A program made the translations under genes and the position numbers. From VRUE01 sp036379955 (GTDB lineage: Bacteria > Actinomycetota > Thermoleophilia > Solirubrobacterales > 70-9): a stretch of DNA of 32,847 nucleotides. Below the pieces are notes generated by a model, which worked only from the letters and a program-made list of their open reading frames with translations, had not been told where the DNA came from and did not search any database. Positions 26,508-32,847 of the stretch are shown here, in pieces (position 1 is the stretch's first letter; each line of letters opens with the position of its first letter). The stretch spans positions 1 to 32,847 of the forward strand of contig DASVFR010000023.1 of NCBI GenBank assembly GCA_036379955.1, given 5' to 3'.

Positions 26508-26983
26508 TCCGGCCGGCCACGGTGCAGGACGCCGCGGCCATGGCCTCCATCCAGGCGCGTGCCTGGCGCCACAACTTCGCTGACATCGTCGCCCCGGAGG
26601 ACGTGCGCGAGCCGTCTGAGATGGAGCCACGCTGGCGCGAATGGCTGGTCGACGGGCCCATCGACGTGCGGGTGTTCGAGCAGGACGGCGCCGTCGCCGG
26701 CTTCGCGGCGTTCGGCGCCTGCCGCGACGGCGACGCGGCCGAGGGCACGGGCGAGCTCTATGCCATCTACGTCGATCCCGCGGCGCAGGGCGCCGGCGTG
26801 GGGTCGGCGCTGCTCGAGGCCGCCGTCGGCGAGCTGCGCGCACGGGGGTTCGGCGAGGCGACGCTGTGGACCTTCGCGGCCAACGGCCTGGCCCGGACGT
26901 TCTACGAGCGCCACGGCTGGCGGCTCGTCGCCGGCCACCAGGAGCGTCTGGCGCCCGAGGTCCGCTACCGCCGCGCGCTGTGA
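26504..26983 (+). CDS. GNAT-family N-acetyltransferase
   Basis: An acetyl-CoA-dependent acyltransferase with unknown substrate. The 159-residue protein has IRPATVQDAAAMASIQARAW at the start and motif A, LYAIYVDPAAQGAGVGSALL, with the pyrophosphate-binding QGAGVG at 95-100. ARTFYERHGWR in motif B completes the fold. The GTG at 26504 overlaps the dapB stop and gives the standard GNAT N-terminus; longer upstream reading in this frame is a shadow of dapB. Its stop overlaps the next ATG. Linkage to dapB hints at co-expression only. Confidence 0.88.
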   Translation: MIRPATVQDAAAMASIQARAWRHNFADIVAPEDVREPSEMEPRWREWLVDGPIDVRVFEQDGAVAGFAAFGACRDGDAAEGTGELYAIYVDPAAQGAGVGSALLEAAVGELRARGFGEATLWTFAANGLARTFYERHGWRLVAGHQERLAPEVRYRRAL

Positions 26984-27324
26984 TGGCGGTCCTCGTCGCC
27001 GTCACCGACCACGCCGTCGAGCGCTTCCGCCAGCGCATCGGCGGGCGCTCGGGCGAGGTCGACGCGCGGCCGGAGATCGTCGGGCGCGTGACGCGCGCGT
27101 GGGCGGCGGGCCGGGTCGACGACGAGCCGCCGGCCGGGGCGACCGGCGCACGCGGCTCGGTCTACGTGCGCGATCTGCTCGACCGCTCGCTGGTCTTCGT
27201 CTGCCGCCACGACGAGGCGGCGGGCGAGCTCGTCGTCGTGACGCTGTGGGAGGAGCCCGGCGGGCCGGCCCCGCCGCGCGTGGCGCGGCGCTGGACCGAC
27301 GCGTTGCGACGACCACCGCGCTGA
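26983..27324 (+). CDS. Small protein of unknown function
   Basis: I do not recognise this 113-residue protein with confidence. The opening VTDHAVERFRQRIGGR recalls the start of small DUF4258/RelE-like proteins (the pattern HALxRxxxR), and the middle has alternating hydrophobic strands (VYVRDLLDRSLVFVC, ELVVVTLW). The similarity is by eye and weak. It overlaps the GNAT gene as TGATG, so it is probably the last gene of the dapB operon. No antitoxin-like partner lies beside it. Confidence 0.65.
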   Translation: MAVLVAVTDHAVERFRQRIGGRSGEVDARPEIVGRVTRAWAAGRVDDEPPAGATGARGSVYVRDLLDRSLVFVCRHDEAAGELVVVTLWEEPGGPAPPRVARRWTDALRRPPR

Positions 27325-27373
27325 GCTACCTTCGGAGACACCCGCTCTGCCCGCGCACCACCGGAGGCGTCCC

Positions 27374-27859
27374 ATGGCCTTCACCACCCATCTGCTCGTC
27401 GTCGCCAACCGCACGGTCGATTCGCCCGAGTTGCTCGACGCGCTGCGGCAGCGCGCGGAGCAGGGCCCGATCCACGTCACCCTGCTCGCTCCGTCGCTGT
27501 GGTCCGAGCGCGAGGACGCGCAGCGGCGGCTGGCCGCGGCGGTGGAAGCGCTCGGTGCCAGCGGGGTGCCCGCGGGCGGGGCGCTGGGCGACGCCGACCC
27601 GATCGTGGCCGTGCAGGAGGCGTGGGACCCGGGCCGCTACGACGAGGTCGTGGTCTCGACGCTCACCGAGGGCGCCTCGCACTGGCTGCAGATCGACCTT
27701 CCCCACCGGGTCGCGCGGCTCACCGACTGCCAGGTCCGCCATGTCGCGGTGCCCGTGCGCCGGCCCCAGCCGCGCCCGTCACCGCCGCCGGCGCGCCGCG
27801 GGATCCTCGAGTCGGTGCTCTCGCTGATGCGCTCCTCGACGCGCGACCGCGCCGCCTAG
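27374..27859 (+). CDS. Hypothetical protein, universal-stress-protein-like fold possible
   Basis: A 161-residue protein with HLLVVANRTVDSPELLDAL at the start, HVTLLAPSLW in the middle, and YDEVVVSTL..WLQIDLPHRVARL late. The alternating strand-helix pattern and the STLxxGxSxWLxxDLPxRVARL block recall UspA-type nucleotide-binding folds found in actinobacteria. No GxxGxxxxG(S/T) ATP loop is visible, so ATP binding is doubtful. After residue 125 it turns Pro/Arg-rich. CCGGAGGCG (27360-27368) is a good Shine-Dalgarno site before the ATG. It converges with recD2: the stops share the four bases CTAG. Confidence 0.7.
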   Translation: MAFTTHLLVVANRTVDSPELLDALRQRAEQGPIHVTLLAPSLWSEREDAQRRLAAAVEALGASGVPAGGALGDADPIVAVQEAWDPGRYDEVVVSTLTEGASHWLQIDLPHRVARLTDCQVRHVAVPVRRPQPRPSPPPARRGILESVLSLMRSSTRDRAA

Positions 27860-29988
27860 CCCAGCCCAACGAGCTCCGACAGCTGCGTGTGGCGCGCGTG
27901 GGCGTCGCGGCGGCCGAGCGCCGCGTGGAGCGCCGCCGGCTCGCCGACGACGACGCAGACGCGCTCGGCCCGAGTGATCGCCGTGTAGACGAGGTTGCGC
28001 GTGAGCATGACGTGGTGGCCGCGGTGCAGGACGACGACCACCGCGGGCGCCTGCGAGCCCTGCGCCTTGTGGATCGAGACGGCGTGGGCGAGGCGCATGG
28101 TGGCGAGCTCGGCGATCGACAGCGTCAGGCGGCGACCGTCGTCGCACGCGAGCAGGACGCGGTCGCGCTCCGCGTCGTGGTGCTCGATGACGCCCATCTC
28201 GCCGTTCATCAGCTCGCGTTCGTGGTTGTTCTTGGTCTGGATGACGCGATCGTGGACGCGCAGCGGCGTGGCGGCGATCGGCGCGCCGTCGGGGTTCAGG
28301 CGCGCGCGGAGCTGGTCGTTGAGCGTGTCGATGCCGGCGGGCCCGCGGTGCATCGGCGCCACCACGAGGACCTCGGCGCGCGGGTCGAGGCCGTAGTGGG
28401 CCGGCAGGCGCTCCGAGGCGAGCGCAACCACCTCGGCGCGGATCGCGTCGGCGCCCGTTCGCGCGACGACGAAGAAGTCGCGGACGTCGTCCGGGCCGGC
28501 GATGGTCGGCGGCGGCGTGCCGGCGTTGACGGCATGCGCGGCGCGGATGATGAGCGAGCGCGCGGCCTGGCGGAAGACCTGGGTCAGGCGCACGACGGGG
28601 ACCCGACCCGATTCGATCAGGTCGTCGAGCACGCGGCCGGGGCCGACCGGCGCGAGCTGGTCGACGTCGCCGACGAGCAGGACGTGCGTGCGCGGGCCCA
28701 CCGCGCCGAAGAGCGCCTCGGCGAGGGGCACCGAGAGCATCGAGGCCTCGTCGACGATGAGCACGTCGGTACCGGGGATCGGGTCCTCGGGCCCGCGCGT
28801 GAAGCCCTCGCCGGGGACGTACTCGAGCAGGCGGTGGATGGTGGTCGCCTGTGCGCCGGTCGTCTCCGCGAGGCGCCGCGCGGCCTTGCCGGTCGGCGCG
28901 CACAGGCGCACGGTGCGCCGCTCGGCGTGCAGCAGCTCGACGAGCGTGCGCATCGTGGCCGTCTTGCCCGTGCCGGGCCCTCCGGTGAGGATCGCGAGGC
29001 GGTGGTCGAGGACGGCCTGCACGACCGCCCACTGGTCGTCGCTGGGCACGAAGCCGTCGCGCGGGCGCCGCGGCGAGCCCAGCCGCAGCCGCGGCCCGTC
29101 GTCGACGAGCGCGCCCACGTAAGCGGCCAACCGCCGCTCGGCGCCGTGCATCGAGGGGTGAAAGACCCGGTCGCCTTCGAGGACGAGCTTGCCGCGGACC
29201 GCCAGCTCGTCGATGCGGTCGTCGGCGTCGGCGCCCAGCAGGCGCCCGGCGCGCGCCAGCAGCTCGGCGCGGGGGAGGTGGCAGTGGCCGTCGCTCTCGG
29301 CCTCGTGCAGCGCGTGGCGCAGGCCGGCGTCGAGGCGTCCGGGCGCGTCGGGCGGCGTGCCCAGCGCCTGCGCCAGGGCGTCGGCCGTCGCGAAGCCGAT
29401 GCCGTCGAGCTCGGTCAGGCCGTACGGGTCGGCGCGCAGCGTCTCGATCGCGCCGGGGCCATACGCGCGATAGATGCGCGCCGCCACCGCCGCCGGGACG
29501 CCGTGCTCCTCCAGGAACAGGCGCACCGCGCGCAGCGCGCCCTGGTCCTCCCACGAGCGCACGGCGGGGCCGATGCGCGCCCGGCCGATGCCCGGCACCT
29601 CGTGCAGCGCGCGCTCGGGGTCGCGATCGATCGCCGCGAGGACCTGCTCGGGACCGTGGCGATCCAGCAGCCAGGCCGCACCGCGGGCCCCGACGTGCTT
29701 GACCGAGCCCAGATAGGCCAGCAGCGCCTGCTCGGAGGCCGGCTCCTCCACGCGCGCCCGCTCGGCCACGAAGCGCCACCCGTGGCGCGCATGGCGCTGC
29801 CAGCCGCCCTCCACCGCCACCGACTCGCCCTCGTGGACGTGGTCGAGCGCACCGACCACGATCACCTCCTCGCCCTCGTCGCTGATCCCGGCGAGCACGG
29901 CGAACGCGCCGTCGGGCGCGCGCCAGCGCACGGCGGCCACCTCGACGCTCAGCGCACGCTGGTCGAGGTCGAAGGGCTCGTCATCCAT
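27856..29988 (-). CDS. recD2: RecD2-type DNA helicase (SF1B, 5'-3')
   Basis: A DNA helicase related to RecD but working without RecBC. The 710-residue protein has an N-terminal OB-like part, then helix-hairpin-helix segments (HEVPGIGRARIG at 129-140; ELDGIGFATADALA at 193-206). The helicase core has Walker A GGPGTGKT at 336-343, DEAS at 413-416, GDVDQLAPVGPG from 440, and VFRQAARS. The late motifs SIHKAQGSQAP and YTAITRAE are also present. It is only slightly shorter than typical RecD2 (about 720-800). I chose the ATG at 29988 (MDDEPFDLDQ) over further in-frame codons, which would run through dapA. It diverges from dapA with 10 bases between the starts. Confidence 0.92.
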   Translation of the reverse strand: MDDEPFDLDQRALSVEVAAVRWRAPDGAFAVLAGISDEGEEVIVVGALDHVHEGESVAVEGGWQRHARHGWRFVAERARVEEPASEQALLAYLGSVKHVGARGAAWLLDRHGPEQVLAAIDRDPERALHEVPGIGRARIGPAVRSWEDQGALRAVRLFLEEHGVPAAVAARIYRAYGPGAIETLRADPYGLTELDGIGFATADALAQALGTPPDAPGRLDAGLRHALHEAESDGHCHLPRAELLARAGRLLGADADDRIDELAVRGKLVLEGDRVFHPSMHGAERRLAAYVGALVDDGPRLRLGSPRRPRDGFVPSDDQWAVVQAVLDHRLAILTGGPGTGKTATMRTLVELLHAERRTVRLCAPTGKAARRLAETTGAQATTIHRLLEYVPGEGFTRGPEDPIPGTDVLIVDEASMLSVPLAEALFGAVGPRTHVLLVGDVDQLAPVGPGRVLDDLIESGRVPVVRLTQVFRQAARSLIIRAAHAVNAGTPPPTIAGPDDVRDFFVVARTGADAIRAEVVALASERLPAHYGLDPRAEVLVVAPMHRGPAGIDTLNDQLRARLNPDGAPIAATPLRVHDRVIQTKNNHERELMNGEMGVIEHHDAERDRVLLACDDGRRLTLSIAELATMRLAHAVSIHKAQGSQAPAVVVVLHRGHHVMLTRNLVYTAITRAERVCVVVGEPAALHAALGRRDAHARHTQLSELVGLG

Positions 29989-29998
29989 CACGTGTGGG

Positions 29999-30871
29999 AT
30001 GATGGCGCCAGTGGCCGACATCGGGTCGATCATCACCGCGATCGTGACCCCGTTCGACGAACGGCTCGAGGTCGACGAGGAGGCCTTCGTGGCCACCATG
30101 CGTCACCTCGCGCGCAACGGCTCGGACGGCATCGTCGTCTGCGGCACCACCGGCGAGTCGCCGACGCTCGTGACCGAGGAGACGCTGCGCCTGTTCGAGC
30201 TGGCCGTGGCCGAGCGCCCGGAGGGCGTCACCATCATCGCCGGCACGGGCTCCAACGACACCCGCCATGCGGTGCACCTGACCGAGGCGGCGACCGAGCG
30301 CGGCGTCGACGCCGTCCTGTCGGTCACGCCGTACTACAACAAGCCCAACCGCGCCGGGCTCACGCGCCATTTCGAGGAGGTCGCGCGGGCCACCGACAAG
30401 CCCGTCGTCCTCTACAACATCCCGTCGCGCACGGCGCTGGACATGCCCAACGACCTCCTGGCCGAGCTGGCTCAGATCGAGCGGATCGACTACGTCAAGC
30501 AGGCCAACCACGAGAACCTGGCCAAGGTCGACGGCCTGCGGATCTACGCCGGCAACGACGACATGCTGGCCGACGTCCTCGACCTCGGCGAGGCGGGCGG
30601 CATCTGCGTGGCCAGCCACGTCGTCGGCCCCGAGATGCGGCGCATGGTCGATGAGCGCGAGAACCGCCGCGAGATCCACGAGTCGCTGAGCGAGCTGTTC
30701 GCGGCGCTGTTCTGCACGGCCAGCCCGGCTCCCGTCAAGGCCGCCCTGGCCATGATCGGCCATCCCGTGGGCGGGGTCCGGCTGCCCCTGGTCGAGGTCG
30801 ACGAGGAGCAGGCCGCGATCGTGCGAGGCGCGCTCGAGCGCCTCGGGCTGCTGCAGACCGCGAAGGCCTAG
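29999..30871 (+). CDS. dapA: 4-hydroxy-tetrahydrodipicolinate synthase
   Basis: It condenses pyruvate with aspartate semialdehyde, the first committed step to lysine and peptidoglycan diaminopimelate. The 290-residue TIM-barrel protein has CGTTGESPTL at 48-57, PYYNKP (Y112, Y113), the catalytic Y139 in LYNIPSRT, and the Schiff-base lysine K167 in DYVKQAN. Possible starts are ATG at 29999 or 30002 and GTG at 30011; the last gives MADIGSIITA, the usual family start. None has a Shine-Dalgarno sequence. recD2 starts 10 bases away on the other strand. RNase J follows, the same pair as in mycobacteria. Confidence 0.95.
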   Translation: MMAPVADIGSIITAIVTPFDERLEVDEEAFVATMRHLARNGSDGIVVCGTTGESPTLVTEETLRLFELAVAERPEGVTIIAGTGSNDTRHAVHLTEAATERGVDAVLSVTPYYNKPNRAGLTRHFEEVARATDKPVVLYNIPSRTALDMPNDLLAELAQIERIDYVKQANHENLAKVDGLRIYAGNDDMLADVLDLGEAGGICVASHVVGPEMRRMVDERENRREIHESLSELFAALFCTASPAPVKAALAMIGHPVGGVRLPLVEVDEEQAAIVRGALERLGLLQTAKA

Positions 30872-30882
30872 TGGACCACTAG
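30868..30882 (+). repeat. 15-bp palindrome between dapA and RNase J
   Basis: CTAGTGG-A-CCACTAG has perfect 7-bp arms with one central base. It contains the dapA stop TAG (30869-30871) and ends directly before the RNase J ATG. It is too tight for a strong RNA hairpin and may be a protein-binding site or chance. Confidence 0.5.
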
Positions 30883-32547
30883 ATGGCCGACGCCACGCTG
30901 CGGGTCCTGCCCCTGGGTGGGCTGGGCGAGATCGGCAAGAACATGACCGTCTTCGAGCTCGACGGGCGGATCGTCGTGGTCGACGTCGGCCTGCGCTTCC
31001 CGACCGCCGAGATGGTCGGCATCGACCTCGTGCTGCCCGACTTCTCCTACCTGCGCTCGCGCGTGGACGACATCGAGGGCATCGTCGTCACGCACGGGCA
31101 CGAGGACCATCTCGGCTCGCTGCCGTGGGTGCTGCGCGAGCTGGCGGTCGACATCCCCGTCTACGGCGGCCCGCTCACCACCGCGATGGCGCGCTCCAAG
31201 CTCGACGAGCACCGCCTGCGCGAGGTCGACGTCCACGACGTGCGCGACGGCGAGCGCCTGGAGCTCGGCCCCTTCGAGGTCGAGCTCGTGCACATGACCC
31301 ACTCGATCCCCGACTCCTGCGGCGTCGCCCTGCACACCGAGCTGGGCACCGTGCTCGTCACCGGCGACTACAAGTTCGACCAGACGCCGGTGGACGGCGT
31401 GCCGGCCGACGTGGGCCGCCTCGCCGAGCTCGGCAGCGAGGACCTGCTCCTGCTGTGCGGCGACTCCACCAACGCCGACCGCCCGGGGTTCTCGCCCAGC
31501 GAGGCGATCGTGGGGCCCAAGCTCCAGGAGCTCTTCCTGGGCTGCGACGGGCGCATCGTCGTCACCAGCTTCGCGTCGAACATCCACCGCGTCCAGCAGG
31601 TGGTCGACGCCGCCGCCGCGCACGGGCGCAAGGTCTCGCTCGTCGGGCGCTCGATGCGCAAGAACGTCAACATCGGCCGCTCGCTGGGTCACATCGAGCT
31701 GCCCGAGGGCATCCTCGTGCAGCCGCGCGAGCTCGAGGACTGGCCCGACCACAAGCTCGTCATCATCTCGACGGGATCGCAGGGCGAGCCGCTGAGCGCG
31801 CTGCGGCGCATGGCCCACCGCGACCATCCCCAGGTGGAGCTGCACGCGGGCGACACCGTGGTCTTCAGCGCCACGCCGATCCCGGGCAACGAGCGGGCGG
31901 TGAACGAGACGATCGACCGCCTCTACCACATCGGCTGCGACGTGATCACCACGCGCGAGGCGCCGATCCATGCGTCGGGCCACGGCTACGAGGAGGAGCT
32001 CAAGCTGATGCTCAACCTCGTGCGGCCGCGCTACGTCATGCCGTTCCACGGCGACTTCAAGCGCATCCACCTGCACGCGCGCCTGGCCGAGGCGGTGGGC
32101 ATCGAGCCCGACGCGATCTTCAAGGGCGAGAACGGCCTGCCGCTCGAGATCGACCGGCGCGGCGCGCGCTTCGGGAAGCCCGAGCGCTCGGGCATGATCT
32201 TCGTCGACGGCGTCGACATCGGCGACCCCACCGACGTCGCCCTGCGCGACCGGCGCATGCTCTCGGCCGACGGGATCTTCGTCGTGGTGGCCACCATCTC
32301 CGAGCAGGACGGCTCGTCGGTGGCCGAGCCCGAGGTCATCTTTCGCGGCGTCCCGTACCCCGACGACGCCGCCGGGCTGCTCGACGAGCTCCGCGCCACG
32401 GTCGAGGCCTCGCTGGCCCGCGCCGCCACCGAGGAGATCCGCGAGATCGATCTCCTCCAGCAGGTCCTGCACGACGACCTCGCCGAGTTCGTCTACGAGC
32501 GCCTGCGCCGGCGGCCCATGGTGCTGCCCGTGGTCGTCGAGGTCTAG
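30883..32547 (+). CDS. rnj: Ribonuclease J
   Basis: A metallo-beta-lactamase/beta-CASP nuclease with 5'-3' exonuclease and endonuclease activity, used in rRNA maturation and mRNA decay. The 554-residue protein starts with RVLPLGGLGEIGKNM and has the metal motif HGHEDH at 71-76. H140 in MTHSIPDS, D162 in TGDYKFD, and the beta-CASP parts GDSTNADRPG, SFASNIHRVQ and STGSQGEP follow. HASGHGYEEE and PFHGDFKRIHLHA complete the site. A C-terminal domain of about 100 residues closes the chain. The length matches actinobacterial RNase J. The ATG at 30883 abuts the 15-bp palindrome after dapA, with no Shine-Dalgarno sequence. Confidence 0.95.
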   Translation: MADATLRVLPLGGLGEIGKNMTVFELDGRIVVVDVGLRFPTAEMVGIDLVLPDFSYLRSRVDDIEGIVVTHGHEDHLGSLPWVLRELAVDIPVYGGPLTTAMARSKLDEHRLREVDVHDVRDGERLELGPFEVELVHMTHSIPDSCGVALHTELGTVLVTGDYKFDQTPVDGVPADVGRLAELGSEDLLLLCGDSTNADRPGFSPSEAIVGPKLQELFLGCDGRIVVTSFASNIHRVQQVVDAAAAHGRKVSLVGRSMRKNVNIGRSLGHIELPEGILVQPRELEDWPDHKLVIISTGSQGEPLSALRRMAHRDHPQVELHAGDTVVFSATPIPGNERAVNETIDRLYHIGCDVITTREAPIHASGHGYEEELKLMLNLVRPRYVMPFHGDFKRIHLHARLAEAVGIEPDAIFKGENGLPLEIDRRGARFGKPERSGMIFVDGVDIGDPTDVALRDRRMLSADGIFVVVATISEQDGSSVAEPEVIFRGVPYPDDAAGLLDELRATVEASLARAATEEIREIDLLQQVLHDDLAEFVYERLRRRPMVLPVVVEV

Positions 32548-32847
32548 AGGGCGACGATGGCGACGTCCGCGTGGGCGGCGGCGGCGGCCGCCAGCGCCCG
32601 ATCCTTCGTCGCCAGCGGCTCCCCGAGCGCCTCGGCGAGAGCGACGAAGAGCGCGTCGGCCGCGGTCATGGTGCGCCGCAGCTCCCACGCGCGCGTGCGA
32701 ACGGGCAAGGCGGGAAAGAGGTCCAGCGCCATGTCGCCCAGGTCGTCCAGGGCCGCCGCCGCTCGAGCCTGCGTGAGCTCCCGCCGGCTGACGGCGCGCC
32801 GTAGAACGGCCAGGACCTCGAAGACGAGCAGGTCTGGTGCCGTGCCC
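32544..32847 (-). CDS. PIN-domain ribonuclease, VapC-like, 5' end outside the window
   Basis: The last 100 residues of a PIN-domain protein. It runs off the window, so the N-terminal metal aspartate and any antitoxin gene are not visible. APDLLVFEVLAVLRRAV matches the VapC segment around the conserved glutamate. TAADALFVALAEALGEPLAT gives the second acidic cluster, and KDRALA the final aspartate. VapC toxins cleave tRNA or rRNA when freed from their antitoxin; whether this one is a toxin cannot be judged. It converges with RNase J, the two stops sharing CTAG (32544-32547). Confidence 0.8.
   Translation of the reverse strand, partial: GTAPDLLVFEVLAVLRRAVSRRELTQARAAAALDDLGDMALDLFPALPVRTRAWELRRTMTAADALFVALAEALGEPLATKDRALAAAAAAHADVAIVAL

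Noticed and set aside
27499..30654. 1051-codon plus-strand frame opposite recD2
   Set aside because: Low-complexity Arg/Ala/Asp protein, antisense to a clear helicase and running out of frame into dapA; a shadow frame.

Overview
The window is high-GC, densely packed bacterial chromosome. It suggests an actinobacterium, probably a deep-branching one such as Thermoleophilia/Solirubrobacterales. The evidence is a mIHF-type integration host factor next to gmk and rpoZ, a pyrR-pyrB-pyrC-carA-carB operon with a PyrR-type leader, class 1B PyrK/PyrD, and the order infB-rbfA-nrnA-truB-ribF-rpsO ... pnp-M16 peptidase-dapB ... dapA-RNase J, which resembles mycobacteria. The taxon is an inference. No plasmid, phage or transposase gene is visible.

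Layout: (1) 35-1892: an anchored protein of unknown function, a CCA-less tRNA-Arg, and RNase Z divergent from it. (2) 1933-10986: the pyrimidine operon pyrR-pyrB-pyrC-carA-carB-pyrKD, mostly joined by ATGA/GTGA-type overlaps, headed by a PyrR-binding hairpin that pairs with the pyrR Shine-Dalgarno sequence; pyrF is missing where it might be expected. (3) 11037-13662: mihF, gmk, rpoZ, coaBC. (4) 13718-19897: rimP (short), nusA, infB, rbfA, nrnA, truB, behind a promoter-like -10 and an intrinsic terminator in the leader. (5) 19956-26507: ribF, rpsO, an AhpE-like peroxiredoxin, a DsbA-like protein cut short, pnp, M16 peptidase, dapB. (6) 26504-32847: a GNAT, two small unknown proteins, recD2 (minus strand), dapA, RNase J and the C-terminal part of a PIN-domain protein (minus strand). 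There is no stretch above 300 bases without a gene.

The genes cover UMP synthesis, translation initiation and ribosome maturation, tRNA and RNA processing (RNase Z, TruB, NrnA, PNPase, RNase J), cofactor synthesis (CoA, FMN/FAD) and the first committed steps of lysine/diaminopimelate synthesis (dapA, dapB).

The most unusual signal is a set of about ten palindromic (hairpin-forming) elements between 4.8 and 24.6 kb. They sit in gene junctions, across stop codons, or in frame inside genes. Two are near-identical 49-bp copies (43/49 positions) in opposite orientation, before carA and before ribF. Others interrupt pyrK, form the linker of a pyrK-pyrD fusion, supply the C-terminal tail of CoaBC, sit in the NusA tail, end the DsbA-like protein early, and lie at the N-terminus of the M16 peptidase. 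Short shared cores suggest that at least four are one diverged family. They recall Rickettsia palindromic elements or REP/MITE-type repeats, but the sequences were read by eye and no search could be run.
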